The notes: generated by a model not told the origin, from the sequence alone. A DNA stretch of 62,319 nucleotides from Desulfovulcanus ferrireducens (GCF_018704065.1 NZ_JAGUQP010000018.1:1-62319), one strand, 5' to 3'; shown: positions 53,037-62,150, counted from the stretch's first letter. Numbers and translations are program-made.

Positions 53037-54335
53037 ATGGCAGAAGCAGCACTGAAGTTAGACGCAGAGCCTAAAACCACCTTTATGGATAAGGTCAAAG
53101 AGATCTTGCCTGAACAAGGGCATCTGAATCTTTGCCTTACCTGTGGTGCCTGCTCTGCTGGTTGTCCCGCCAGTGGCCTTGAGGGAATGGACCCCAGAAA
53201 ATTTTTACGCATGGCTGCCTTAGGGCTTGATAAAGAAGTCACCTCCACCCCATGGGTATGGATGTGCACCATGTGTCGTCGTTGTGTTCACGCCTGTCCC
53301 ATGAACATTGATATCCCCCAGTTGGTCTTTTACGGACGCCAAAGCTGGCCCAGAGAAAAGAGGCCCAAAGGGATTATTGGGTCCTGCGATCAGGGGCTGG
53401 CAACAGAAGGCAACAGTGCCATGGGAGCTCGTTCTGAGGACTTTAAATTTGTTGTCGAAGACGTTTTAGAGGAAGTCCGCGAGGAGCAAAAAGGGTTTGA
53501 AAATTTACAAGCACCCATTAACAAAAAAGGCGCTACTTTTTTTCTCAATCAGAATTCCAGAGAGCCAGTGACCGAACCTGATGAAATGGTCCCATTGTGG
53601 AAAATTTTGCATATTGTAGGCGCTGACTGGACTTATAGCACAAAGGGTTGGGCTGCTGAGAACTACTGCTTGTTTGCTGCCGATGATGAAGCCTGGGAAA
53701 AGATTGTGCGCAATAAAGTTGAAGCTGTGGAGGAGCTGGGTTGTAAAATCTGGCTCAATACGGAGTGAGGACACGAATTCTTTGCAGTCCGGGCCGGATT
53801 GCAGAAATTCAACATCAAAGCTAACTTTGAGCTCGACAGCATTATTCGTTGGTATGCCATCTGGATCAGAGAAGGCAAGCTTCCGGTTAACTCTGACTGG
53901 AATAAAGATCTGAAGATCAAGTTTACCGTTCAGGATCCCTGCCAGTTAGTACGTAAGTCTTTGGGTGACCCCATTGCCGAGGATTTGCGCTTTGTAGTTA
54001 AGTCAGTTGTTGGGGAAGAAAACTTTGTGGAAATGTATCCCAACAAATCCAACAACTTCTGCTGTGGTGGCGGTGGTGGCTACCTGCAATCAGGTTTCCC
54101 TGAACAACGTAGGAAATATGGCAAGGTTAAATTCGATCAAATTAAGGCTACCGGAGCACAGTATTGTATTACTCCATGCCACAACTGCCATTCTCAGATT
54201 CATGATCTGAGCGAATACTACAATGGTGGCTGGCATAGCGTGCATTTGTGGACCTTGATCTGTCTCTCCCTGGGCATACTCGGTCCCAACGAACGAGAAT
54301 ACTTAGGTCCCGATCTGAAGGAAGTCGGCCTGTAA
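53037..54335 (+). CDS. HdrD/GlpC-like Fe-S oxidoreductase, selenoprotein
   Basis: 432 residues if the in-frame UGA (53766-53768, codon 244) is read as selenocysteine. Residues 33-43 (CLTCGACSAGC) and 77-87 (CTMCRRCVHAC) bind two [4Fe-4S] clusters. A CCG domain follows: C302, C342-C343 (FCCGGGGG), and C381-C384 (CHNC), near the C-X31-39-CC-X35-36-CxxC pattern of heterodisulfide reductases. The UGA falls in NTE-U-GHEFF, where relatives have Cys (..ECGH..). Without it the two halves are in the same frame, with no shift and a continuous family fold. A hairpin follows at once. Likely role: electron transfer to or from a disulfide or quinone. Partners are unknown; it stands alone, closed by a terminator. 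GGAGGAG precedes the ATG. Confidence 0.85.
53769..53810 (+). promoter_or_regulatory. SECIS-like hairpin after the UGA codon
   Basis: GAATT (53775-53779) pairs with AATTC (53806-53810). After one bulged C, TTTGCAGTCC pairs with GGATTGCAGA, giving 15 pairs including two wobbles. The apical loop is GGGCC (53791-53795), beginning 22 nt after the UGA and opening with G. This is the spacing and loop base expected for bacterial SECIS elements read by SelB. The stem is coding, so the pairing must be compatible with the protein. Confidence 0.8.
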
Positions 54336-54361
54336 ATATCCGGTTACCATAAAAGCAAACT

Positions 54362-54391
54362 AAAACCCCGCCTTAAGGCGGGGTTTTTTTA
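54362..54391 (+). terminator. Terminator after the selenoprotein gene
   Basis: AAAACCCCGCC and GGCGGGGTTTT form an 11-bp stem with a TTAA loop, followed by more T. It separates the selenoprotein gene from the ABC importer that follows. Confidence 0.93.
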
Positions 54392-54428
54392 TGGACACAC
54401 CGGATAAATCAGATTAAAAAAGATCCTT

Positions 54429-55472
54429 GTGTCTCGCCTCAAAATATCTACATCCTTCAGCCTTTATGTCCTTTTGCTTATGGGCCTTAGCCTGATCAGT
54501 ATCTTGGGAGCCATCTATCTCGGCCCCTTGTCCATACCATGGTCTAAAGTATCTTCCTGTCTCTGGCACGTGGGAGTACAAGACTCTGTTGCCCCACGAG
54601 AACTGTGCGACCCGAACCTTTCACTGATTATTTGGCATCTACGTATGCCTCGGGCTATTTTGGCCTTTCTTGTCGGTTCCAGTTTGGCCCTCTCCGGCGC
54701 AGTCTTTCAGGGTCTTCTGCAAAATCACCTGGCAGATCCTTTTACCATAGGCGTATCCACTGGCTCTGCTTTTGGAGCCAGCCTGGCCATTTTTTTTGGG
54801 TTGACCTCACTTTTTGGGCCGGTGACTCTGCCCATTTTTGCCTTATGCGGGGCCGGGCTTGCTCTGACCATAGTCCTTGGTCTGGGCTACAGGGGAGGTA
54901 AACTTAGCAAAGAATCCTTGGTCCTGGCCGGAATAGTGGTGGCTACATTTTTATCAGCTTTAATTTCTCTGCTGAAATCTCTGGATGAAGAATCCGTAGC
55001 CGGTATAGTCTTCTGGATCATGGGCAGCTTTCAAGGCCGCTCCTGGGAACATGTATCCATTTTTCTTCCTTACTATATTCCGGCCTGCCTCATAATTCTT
55101 TTCTGGGCCAGGGAGCTGGATATATTAAGTCTGGGCGACATCCATGCCAAGACGTTAGGACTTAATCCCAATAGAGTCAGGCTTTTTCTTCTTGCTGGAG
55201 CGAGCCTCCTTACTGGGGCGGCCGTATCAGTATCCGGTGTGATTGGTTTTGTGGGGCTGATCATTCCACATTTAATCCGGTTGTCCATAGGCAGCAACCA
55301 TAAAAAACTGCTTCCACTGTCAGCTCTTTTGGGGGGTAACTTGATGATCTGGGCAGATATTCTGGCCAGAACTATCTTGTCAGGTGGAGAGGAATTGCCA
55401 GTAGGCGTACTAACTGCCCTCCTTGGTGGGCCGTTTTTTTGTCTGCTATTAGTTAAAAAGTTTAAGGCATAG
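54429..55472 (+). CDS. FecCD/BtuC-family ABC transporter permease
   Basis: 347 residues from a GTG; no strong ribosome site is visible, so the start is uncertain. It has about ten membrane segments. The family loop LQNHLADPFTIGVSTGSAFGASLAIFFG near residue 100 and GVIGFVGLIIPHLIRL near 270 (the ATPase-contact region) mark it as a type II importer permease for cobalamin, haem or ferric siderophores. The ATPase and binding-protein genes follow directly. Nearby cbiA and cbiX-cbiC make corrinoid or cobalt-chelate uptake attractive, though ferric siderophore uptake is equally possible. Confidence 0.9.
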   Translation: MSRLKISTSFSLYVLLLMGLSLISILGAIYLGPLSIPWSKVSSCLWHVGVQDSVAPRELCDPNLSLIIWHLRMPRAILAFLVGSSLALSGAVFQGLLQNHLADPFTIGVSTGSAFGASLAIFFGLTSLFGPVTLPIFALCGAGLALTIVLGLGYRGGKLSKESLVLAGIVVATFLSALISLLKSLDEESVAGIVFWIMGSFQGRSWEHVSIFLPYYIPACLIILFWARELDILSLGDIHAKTLGLNPNRVRLFLLAGASLLTGAAVSVSGVIGFVGLIIPHLIRLSIGSNHKKLLPLSALLGGNLMIWADILARTILSGGEELPVGVLTALLGGPFFCLLLVKKFKA

Positions 55473-55501
55473 AAAGTAGAAAGTTTATCCAGACATTAAA
55501 A

Positions 55502-56272
55502 ATGATTGAAGTTAAAAATCTTAGCCTAGCCTACGGTAAGCAACGGGCCCTGCAGGATATAAGTTTCAAGATAAAACAGGGCCAGATGGTGGGCATTTTG
55601 GGGCCCAACGGGAGTGGCAAGTCCACTTTGCTTTCGTGTCTATGCGGGCTTTTAACTCCACAACATGGTCAGATACTTATTAAAGACCAGAAAATAGATG
55701 CTTTTAAGTCAAAAGATCTTGCCAAAATTTTAACCATATTACCCCAAGATAATCACCCACCACTGAGTATGTCCTGCTTCGAACTGGTCCTTACGGGCAG
55801 GTATCCATATCTTGGTCTTCTGGGTACGTATAGCTTTGAAGATAGGCAGAAAGCAGACCAGGCCATGCAGGATACAAAAACTTTTTCATTCAAACTAAGA
55901 ATGACCGCAGAAGTCTCAGGAGGCGAGCTGCAACGTATCCTCCTGGCCAAGACCATTGTCCAGGAAACAGAAATCATTTTTCTGGACGAGGCCACAGCAA
56001 ACTTGGATATCGCCCATAAAATAGAAGTGTTTAAGCTTCTTAAAAAATTGCAAGCCAGTGGCAAGACCATAGTCGTGGCTATCCATGATTTAAACCTGGC
56101 CGCGCTTTTCTGTCCACACCTGATTTTTTTGAAAGAGGGTCAGCTTAAATTTTATGGTCCGACAAAAGAAGTCTTTAACCAAACTAACCTGGAGCAAGTT
56201 TATGCTACGCCTACGTCAATTTTCAGACACCCGCAAACTGGTGCCCCGCAAGCTGTTTTCCATCTTCCTTAG
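55502..56272 (+). CDS. FecE/BtuD-family ABC transporter ATPase
   Basis: 256 residues. Walker A is GPNGSGKSTLLSCL, the Q-loop is LPQD, the signature VSGGELQRILLAK replaces the usual LSGGE, Walker B is IIFLDEATANLDI, and the switch His lies in VVAIHDLNLAA. GRYPYLGLLGTY is typical of the iron/B12 group. It powers the importer with the preceding permease. The binding-protein gene starts inside its last 71 bases, so translation is coupled. Confidence 0.94.
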   Translation: MIEVKNLSLAYGKQRALQDISFKIKQGQMVGILGPNGSGKSTLLSCLCGLLTPQHGQILIKDQKIDAFKSKDLAKILTILPQDNHPPLSMSCFELVLTGRYPYLGLLGTYSFEDRQKADQAMQDTKTFSFKLRMTAEVSGGELQRILLAKTIVQETEIIFLDEATANLDIAHKIEVFKLLKKLQASGKTIVVAIHDLNLAALFCPHLIFLKEGQLKFYGPTKEVFNQTNLEQVYATPTSIFRHPQTGAPQAVFHLP

Positions 56273-57149
56273 CCTGTTTTTTTGGGTCTCACCTGCCTTT
56301 TCCGCTACAGTTATCGATGATTTGGGCCAAACTATCCATCTTTCAAAGACTCCCCAAAAAATAGTAACCCTTTACGGAGCCTTAACCGATATCCTTTTGG
56401 AACTGGGACTCGGCTCAAAAATCGTGGCTTGTACAAAAGAAGATAAAAATCTAGAACCATTAAGAAATAAGCCTGCCATTGGCACGCACATACGCCCAAA
56501 TATAGAGCTTATTGTCAGTCTCAAGCCAGACCTGGTCTTGCAAATGGGCACTCGCAGACACAGCCTTATGCCGGTACACAGGCTCCAAAAATTGTCCATT
56601 CCTGTAGGTGTGTTCAATGTGCAGAACTTTGACGAGCTTTTTGTGACCATTGACAAAATTGGCAAGCTTTGTGGGGTGGAGCGTAGCGCCCGTCATCTGA
56701 TTTCCAAGTTGCAGAATAGACTTAAAAAGGTGGCTGACTTGCGGCCTAAAAACTTTAGTCCCCCCATGGTTTTTTTTGAAGTCCGCTACCCTAATTTACT
56801 TACTGTGGGTAAACGATCCATTGTTACGGAGATCATCGCAAAAGCCGGCGGGATAAATCCGGTGAGTAAGGATAAAAAGCTAGTCAGGATAAGCGAGGAA
56901 ATGCTTATTGCCCTTAACCCGGATATCTATATTGTCCAAAGAGGGCCGATGAATAAAGACCCTTTACCCTTAAATAGCAGGCCTTTATTTCGTAATCTAA
57001 AAGCTGTTAAAAAGGAAAATATCTTATATGTAGATGAAAAAAAGTATTCCCGGCCTGGACCTAAAGCAGTGCAGGCTGTAGAGGAATTGAGCCGGTTTAT
57101 CAGGAAGTTTGTAGCAAAGAAGAGTTATAGTGCAGGTGGAAGTGATTGA
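56202..57149 (+). CDS. FecB/BtuF-family periplasmic binding protein
   Basis: 315 residues from the ATG at 56202, which overlaps the ATPase end; a GTG-type frame further upstream lacks the signal peptide at its start. Signal sequence: FSIFLSLFFWVSPAFSA (about 20-36). The mature part has VIDDLGQTIHLSKTPQKIVTLYGALTDILLELGLGSKIVACT and IELIVSLKPDLVLQ, then a long bridging helix and ALNPDIYIVQRG, as in class III binding proteins. It gives substrate to the permease-ATPase pair. No lipobox is visible. The exact chelate is unknown. Confidence 0.9.
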   Translation: MLRLRQFSDTRKLVPRKLFSIFLSLFFWVSPAFSATVIDDLGQTIHLSKTPQKIVTLYGALTDILLELGLGSKIVACTKEDKNLEPLRNKPAIGTHIRPNIELIVSLKPDLVLQMGTRRHSLMPVHRLQKLSIPVGVFNVQNFDELFVTIDKIGKLCGVERSARHLISKLQNRLKKVADLRPKNFSPPMVFFEVRYPNLLTVGKRSIVTEIIAKAGGINPVSKDKKLVRISEEMLIALNPDIYIVQRGPMNKDPLPLNSRPLFRNLKAVKKENILYVDEKKYSRPGPKAVQAVEELSRFIRKFVAKKSYSAGGSD

Positions 57150-57159
57150 GCAATAGTTC

Positions 57160-57199
57160 AAATCACCAGGAGAAGAACAACTTGTCCTGGTGATTTTTG
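57160..57199 (+). terminator. Terminator of the ABC importer operon
   Basis: AATCACCAGGA pairs with TCCTGGTGATT around a 13-nt loop, followed by a T-run. It starts 11 bp after the binding-protein stop. Confidence 0.88.
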
Positions 57200-57261
57200 G
57201 GTCCACTTGAAGAGTGGATCGCAATAGATCCAGCCGACCTGGTTCAGCGGAATGCCGTCTC

Positions 57262-57316
57262 TGGCGTCATTCTGAGCCCCGCTAGAAGCGGGACACACTT
57301 TGCGGAAGAATTTTCT
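57262..57316 (+). repeat. CATTCTGAGC-type dispersed repeat remnant
   Basis: GGCGTCATTCTGAGCCCCGC and GCGGAAGAATTTT at 57302-57314 are arms of the common GTCATTCTGAGC / GAAGAATCTC unit, with an inner hairpin CCCGCTAGAAGCGGG. Similar remnants lie at 22566-22665 and 24775-24890. Confidence 0.5.
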
Positions 57317-57437
57317 CTACATTGCACGATATTCTCTGTTGTAATCAGAGTAACATAAGTAAACGTTCAAAGTAACACTAAGTGGATGTCAAAAATCAAT
57401 ATTAAACGAGACAAACAAGGGTAGTTGAATAATTTAT

Positions 57438-57620
57438 CTATTGTTGTTGCTCATGTGCGTGTTCGTGAGCCGGAATTACCTCTCCTGTAACAGGATCGTG
57501 TTCATGATCGTGTTCATGAGGGTGTGAGTGGACCAAATCCCCATGCTTATGCTCGTGTTCATGGACGAATTTTGCGTATTTGGACTCTTTTTGGGAGCCG
57601 CAACCACATCCTTTACACAT
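57438..57620 (-). CDS. His-rich metal-binding miniprotein
   Basis: 60 residues from the ATG with GGAGG; a TTG four codons upstream is in frame. It begins MCKGCGCGS, then two His-dense blocks (HEHEHKHGDLVHSHPHEHDHEHD and HEHAHEQ). It has 16 His and 3 Cys, with no hydrophobic segment, so it is a small cytoplasmic metal store or chaperone (Ni, Co or Zn). The tail is reminiscent of the His tracts of SlyD, HypB or CooJ, but it is free-standing. It lies opposite the B12/iron-type importer and next to amt, neither of which settles the metal. The function is unknown. Confidence 0.8.
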   Translation of the reverse strand: MCKGCGCGSQKESKYAKFVHEHEHKHGDLVHSHPHEHDHEHDPVTGEVIPAHEHAHEQQQ

Positions 57621-57632
57621 TTTGACCTCCAA

Positions 57633-58124
57633 AAAAACTGATTTCTTCTTATTTAACCCACCCTCGCCTAAATAGCAAACAAAAATTTTATAAACCCAAG
57701 AGCGCGTTATTTCGAACGTGCTCTGCTATCTTTTTCAAAAAAATCTTTAGAGCCACTGAAGAATCATAAGCCAAGAAGAAGCGGGTTCAGTTGTAAGCGA
57801 ACAAGGTAAGTGCGCAAATAGGCTGCCAGTTGTCTGCCCCCCACCTTTTAGTGTGCGCATCTGCAAGTTTTTCATTTTCTGTTTTTTTGCAGAGTTTTTG
57901 CTGTATTTTTTGGGTGTTTTTTTACAAAAAGAGTAAAAAACGTGCTAGTTTTTACAATATTGTAATTTTTAATTTTACAAAAAAGAGATACAGTTTTGTA
58001 ATATGTTGTTTTCTTTGAGAGAAGACAAAATTGTATGTTACTTGCAAATAATTACAACTTTGAAAAAAGTCGGAGAGGGTATGTTAATCAAACAAGTTTT
58101 TTATCCTAATAGGAGGTAAAAGGA
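57633..58124 (+). other. Long AT-rich leader of amt
   Basis: 492 bp with no gene. It holds the 14-bp perfect palindrome noted separately and several partial copies of TTGTAA. The short frame at 57830-58018 lacks codon character. The promoter of amt should lie here; no convincing -24/-12 box was found. Confidence 0.5.
57952..57965 (+). promoter_or_regulatory. Perfect palindrome upstream of amt, possible operator
   Basis: TTACAATATTGTAA is a perfect 14-bp palindrome 160 bp before the amt ATG. A half-like TTTTGTAATATGTT follows at about 57992. Such a dyad is a plausible repressor or activator site for nitrogen control; the protein is unknown. Confidence 0.4.
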
Positions 58125-59342
58125 ATGAATAGTGCTGATACCGCTTTTATCATGGTCTCTGCTGCGCTGGTATTACTCATGACTCCAGGCCTGGCTCTCT
58201 TTTACGGGGGCATGGTGCGGAAAAAGAATGTTTTGGGTACTATTATGCAGAGTTTCATTATGATAGCCCTGATCAGTTTTGAATGGGTTTATCTTGGCTA
58301 CACAATGTCTTTTGGTCCAGATGTTGGTGGTCTGATAGGAAACTTGTCCTGGTTTGGCTTGAACGGGGTAGGGCTCGAACCTAATCCTGATTACGCGCCT
58401 ACGATTCCTCAACTAGTTTTTATGATTTACCAATGCATGTTTGCTGTAATCACGCCGGCCCTTATTACTGGCGCTTTTGCTGAAAGGATGCGCTTTGGTC
58501 CGTTTCTTGTTTTTAGTTTGCTGTGGGCAATACTTGTTTATAATCCTGTATGTCATTGGATTTGGGGGGCTGGCGGTTGGCTAAAAGCAAAAGGAGTTCT
58601 TGACTTTGCAGGAGGATTGGTAGTGCATTTGACATGTGGTGCAGCAGCGCTGGCTGCAGCCATTATTCTTGGCCCACGCAAAGGGTATGGTCGGGAAAGT
58701 TTTTTCCCGCACAACTTGCCTATGACCTTGTTGGGAACAGGGCTTCTCTGGTTTGGTTGGTTTGGCTTTAATGGTGGTAGTGCTCTGGCTGCAGATGGTA
58801 TCGCTGGTACTGCTTTTGTGGCTACTCATCTAGGAGGTATGGCTGGTATGGCCATGTGGATTTTGATCGAATGGATACATGCTGGCAAACCAACTACACT
58901 AGGTGCTGCCTCCGGAGCTATTGCTGGCCTGGCAACAATTACCCCTGCTGCTGGTTTTGTTGGCCCCAACTCAGCCATAGTCATAGGCTTGCTGGCTGGT
59001 GTGTGTTGTTATATGGGAGTTATGGCTAAAAAATATTTTGGTTATGACGACAGTTTGGATGTAGTAGGAATTCATGGGCTTGGCGGACTGGTTGGGACTT
59101 TATGTGTAGGTATATTTGCTTCTAGGGCAGTTAATCCCGGGGGAGCAGACGGACTTTTGAGCGGTAATGTTTCGCTACTAGGAACTCAATTTTTGGGTGT
59201 AGTAGTTGTGGGTGTGTATGCTCTTGTTGTAAGCTGGATTTTATTGAAAGTTATTGATGCAGTCTTTGGCCTGCGCGTCTCTTCAGAAGATGAAGTAATG
59301 GGTATTGACATTAGCGAACATAGTGAAACTGCATATAATTAA
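58125..59342 (+). CDS. amt: Ammonium transporter
   Basis: 405 residues, eleven membrane segments expected. It starts at the first helix (TAFIMVSAALVLLMTPGLALFYGGMVRKKNVL). The twin-His pore residues lie in GGLVVHLTCGAAALAAAI and DVVGIHGLGGLVGTL. The phenylalanine gate region (GFNGGSALAADGIAGTAF) is present. It conducts NH4+/NH3 into the cell. AGGAGG precedes the ATG. glnB, whose product blocks Amt by its T-loop, follows 115 bp later, the usual amt-glnB pair. Confidence 0.96.
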   Translation: MNSADTAFIMVSAALVLLMTPGLALFYGGMVRKKNVLGTIMQSFIMIALISFEWVYLGYTMSFGPDVGGLIGNLSWFGLNGVGLEPNPDYAPTIPQLVFMIYQCMFAVITPALITGAFAERMRFGPFLVFSLLWAILVYNPVCHWIWGAGGWLKAKGVLDFAGGLVVHLTCGAAALAAAIILGPRKGYGRESFFPHNLPMTLLGTGLLWFGWFGFNGGSALAADGIAGTAFVATHLGGMAGMAMWILIEWIHAGKPTTLGAASGAIAGLATITPAAGFVGPNSAIVIGLLAGVCCYMGVMAKKYFGYDDSLDVVGIHGLGGLVGTLCVGIFASRAVNPGGADGLLSGNVSLLGTQFLGVVVVGVYALVVSWILLKVIDAVFGLRVSSEDEVMGIDISEHSETAYN

Positions 59343-59439
59343 ATGTAGCAGGGTAAAAGGCAAAAGGATTGCGTAGAGAAAATTTTGCCTTGTGGGATTT
59401 TTAACTTATATATTGTTTTTCGTATTGTGCTTAAAGTGA

Positions 59440-59796
<357 letters not shown>

Positions 59797-59827
59797 CCGA
59801 GAAAATAGAGCCGAGGGCTGACTAAAG

Positions 59828-60140
59828 AGCCTGTGGCCGAATCTTTTTATCAACTTAATTTCCAAGGTTTATTTCAGTCTTGGTTCCTTTCATGCTGGTA
59901 CAAAGACTTGGACCCATCTAAAATTTGCTTGTGGACAGAGCATAATGGGATACTTTGGGTAAAAAATATTCTTTTTACTATCGATAGTTATGGTCAATCT
60001 CGCAAAATATTTAGCACATTCATCCCGATGCTCTGTTCTTCCGCAAGCTTCATTAAGATTGGGTTACCCAAGCCATTTGTAATGCATTTCAGAAACCAAG
60101 ACTTTCAATCAGCGGCTAAAATGGGGTTTGGCCACAGGCT
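59828..60140 (+). mobile_element. Type-1 palindromic MITE-like element, copy G
   Basis: 313 bp after glnB, filling most of the gap to the convergent kinase gene. Ends are AGCCTGTGGCC and GGCCACAGGCT, here a perfect 11-bp inverted repeat. The flanks CTAAAG / TAAAAG are a partial duplication. A 110-codon open frame runs through it but is only the repeat translated. Confidence 0.88.
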
Positions 60141-60212
60141 TAAAAGTGGCTTGAAGTGTAACTAGTTTTTTGTTTCGAATTTTCTTTTAAATATTATTTA
60201 AATATTAAGCGT

Positions 60213-61880
60213 TCAGCTTTCAATCTTAAAGGGTAGGGTAAAGTAAAAAGTTGATCCCTGGCCAGGTGTAGATTCAGCCCAGATCCGGCCTCCTAGTAAC
60301 GTGACGATTTTTTTACACAGAGCCAGTCCCAGACCGGTTCCTCCATGTTGGCGAGTATATGAGCCATCAACCTGAGTAAATCGTTCAAAAATTAAATCCA
60401 TTTTGTCCTTGGGAATGCCGCATCCGGTATCCCGGACAGCAAACAGGAGTGTGATTGAGTGCTCGTGAGTTAGCTCCTGGAGCCGGACAAGGATTTTTAT
60501 TTCTCCTTTGTCTGTAAATTTAATGGCATTCCCGACCAGGTTGACCAAGACCTGGCGCACTCTTGAAACATCTCCTATGAGTAAATCAGGAATACCCTGA
60601 TCAATATGATAAGAGATGCGCAGCCCTTTTTTCTGAGCCTGATGCATGAATATGTCCAGAATAGAATCCAGGGTTTTTGTCAAAAAAAAGTTTTCTTCCT
60701 TTATTTCGAGCTGTCCGTATTTAATAAGAGACATATCCAGGAGATCGTCTATAAGTGTAGATAAGCCCTGGGCGGCTTTATAGACGATATTCAGATTTTC
60801 TTTGGCCTCATCGTCAATTGTCGACAGGAGAACAAGCTCGGTCATACCCAGGATTGCATTCAAAGGAGTTCTCAATTCATGGCTTAAATTGGCCAGGAAC
60901 TCATTTTTGACCTGGTTGGCTTCTTTGGCCTTTTTTTGGGCCAGGATAAGTTTTTTTTCGATATTTTTTCTTTCTTCGATTTCATGTTTTAAGTCTTCAT
61001 TGGTTTTGACTAGTTCACTGGTTCGTTCGGCAACTAATTGTTCCAGCTCTTCTTTATGTTTTATAAGCTCCTGCTCAGTCTTTTTTAGTTTTTGAAGGGA
61101 TTTTTCTAGCTGGGTATTTTTCTTTTTAATTTGCGAATACAGCTCGTAAGATTCCAGCATGTGTGCGGAGCAAAACATAATTATGGATAAGAGAAGCTGT
61201 TTGACAGGATAAAAGTCATCTTCACCGTTTAAAAGTCCCAGAAAAATTCCTCTGGTTCTTGATTTGGTAGCAAGGGCGTGGATGAGAAAGGTTTTATCCT
61301 GGTCCGGGGCAGAGACAACAATAGATTTTTGTTTAGTAATGGCCTGGAAAATAAATCGTTCCAGTATGAGACTATCCAAGACTTTTGTCCAAAAAGATTT
61401 TGATTTTTTCGGGTAAAAAAAGGCCGGTGTCAGGTCAGAATTGTCTTCGTTGATCAAAAAGAAGGACGTTGTTTCAAAATGAAAATATTTTTTTATTTTG
61501 CTCTCGGTTTCTTCCAGGATTATAAGGGGAGATTCCAATTGGTTCAGGCTGGTTTCGAAGCTACCCAGGCTAACACCATCTTGAATGACCTGTTTTAATA
61601 ACACAGATTCCTGGTCATGAGGGGAAATGTCCGGTCTGGTTAAAGAGAGGGACCGGGGCTGGTACCTAACGGGAGGAAGAAGGTCAGTTAGACTAATTTC
61701 TTTTGGTGAAAAATCTTTTGGATCATGAACCAGAATTTTTTCTACGCCCCAGATGCTTAAAATGCGTAGGTGAGCAGGTTCTAAACGGGTGCCTTTAGAT
61801 AATAAAAAACGACCGTTTGGGCTATAGACATCGTGGGCTAGAGGTAGGCCCCAAATATGTTGTTTTTTGGTTTTATCCAT
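60213..61880 (-). CDS. Sensor histidine kinase
   Basis: 555 residues. The N-terminal segment (GLPLAHDVYSPNGRFLLSKG, residues 11-30) resembles a short domain seen before signalling modules. A GAF-like region (about 110-255) and a coiled coil (about 250-330) follow. Then come HisKA with the phospho-His in NEFLANLSHELRTPLNAILGM, and HATPase with VLVNLVGNAIKFTDKG (N), DTGCGIP (G1) and HGGTGLGLALC (G2). It has no membrane segment and no receiver. It is a cytoplasmic kinase; its signal and response regulator are unknown. The single-receiver protein at 8822-9184 is a possible partner but far away. Confidence 0.92.
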   Translation of the reverse strand: MDKTKKQHIWGLPLAHDVYSPNGRFLLSKGTRLEPAHLRILSIWGVEKILVHDPKDFSPKEISLTDLLPPVRYQPRSLSLTRPDISPHDQESVLLKQVIQDGVSLGSFETSLNQLESPLIILEETESKIKKYFHFETTSFFLINEDNSDLTPAFFYPKKSKSFWTKVLDSLILERFIFQAITKQKSIVVSAPDQDKTFLIHALATKSRTRGIFLGLLNGEDDFYPVKQLLLSIIMFCSAHMLESYELYSQIKKKNTQLEKSLQKLKKTEQELIKHKEELEQLVAERTSELVKTNEDLKHEIEERKNIEKKLILAQKKAKEANQVKNEFLANLSHELRTPLNAILGMTELVLLSTIDDEAKENLNIVYKAAQGLSTLIDDLLDMSLIKYGQLEIKEENFFLTKTLDSILDIFMHQAQKKGLRISYHIDQGIPDLLIGDVSRVRQVLVNLVGNAIKFTDKGEIKILVRLQELTHEHSITLLFAVRDTGCGIPKDKMDLIFERFTQVDGSYTRQHGGTGLGLALCKKIVTLLGGRIWAESTPGQGSTFYFTLPFKIES

Positions 61881-62095
61881 AAATTTTTGTGATTCGGGAT
61901 TTTGATTAGTGGAATAACAACAACCTTAATCCAAATTTACTCTGGAATAAATAAATTTATAACTGATTGAAATATAATTACATAAATGCAAAATTTATAA
62001 AAAACAAGTCACATGCTCATGGATCTTACGCTCGCGTCAAACCGGCCAGTGAAACGTGAATAAAAACGGGTGCATCCGAGGGCTGCACTTTGGTT
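61881..62095. other. Non-coding AT-rich gap upstream of the histidine kinase
   Basis: 215 bp between the kinase start and the tandem repeat hold no recognisable gene. The minus-strand kinase promoter should lie in 61881-61990. Nothing else is seen. Confidence 0.5.
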
Positions 62096-62150
62096 GAGTG
62101 GCTGAGCAGGTGAGTGGTTGAGTAGGTGAGTGGTTGAGTGGTTGAGCAGG
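62096..62150 (+). repeat. Tandem 16-bp repeat of GAGTGGTTGAGTAGGT type
   Basis: Three consecutive 16-bp units (62096-62111, 62112-62127, 62128-62143) of GAGTGGTTGAGTAGGT with few changes, then a partial fourth. Same class of tract as near 4930 and 49760. Non-coding. Confidence 0.75.

Noticed and set aside
53037-54335. Two separate genes or a pseudogene split by a stop at 53766
   Set aside because: The frame is unchanged across the TGA, the stop replaces a family Cys, codon character continues and a SECIS-like hairpin follows. The second half has no start with a ribosome site.
57830-58018. 62-codon frame upstream of amt
   Set aside because: It is a Phe/Ser-rich translation of T-rich leader DNA, with no ribosome site.
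59833-60165. 110-codon open frame after glnB, and similar frames at 28856-29089 and 52615-52803
   Set aside because: They are translations of the palindromic element; the same peptide (PFVMHFRNQDFQ) recurs because the DNA recurs. No ribosome sites are present.
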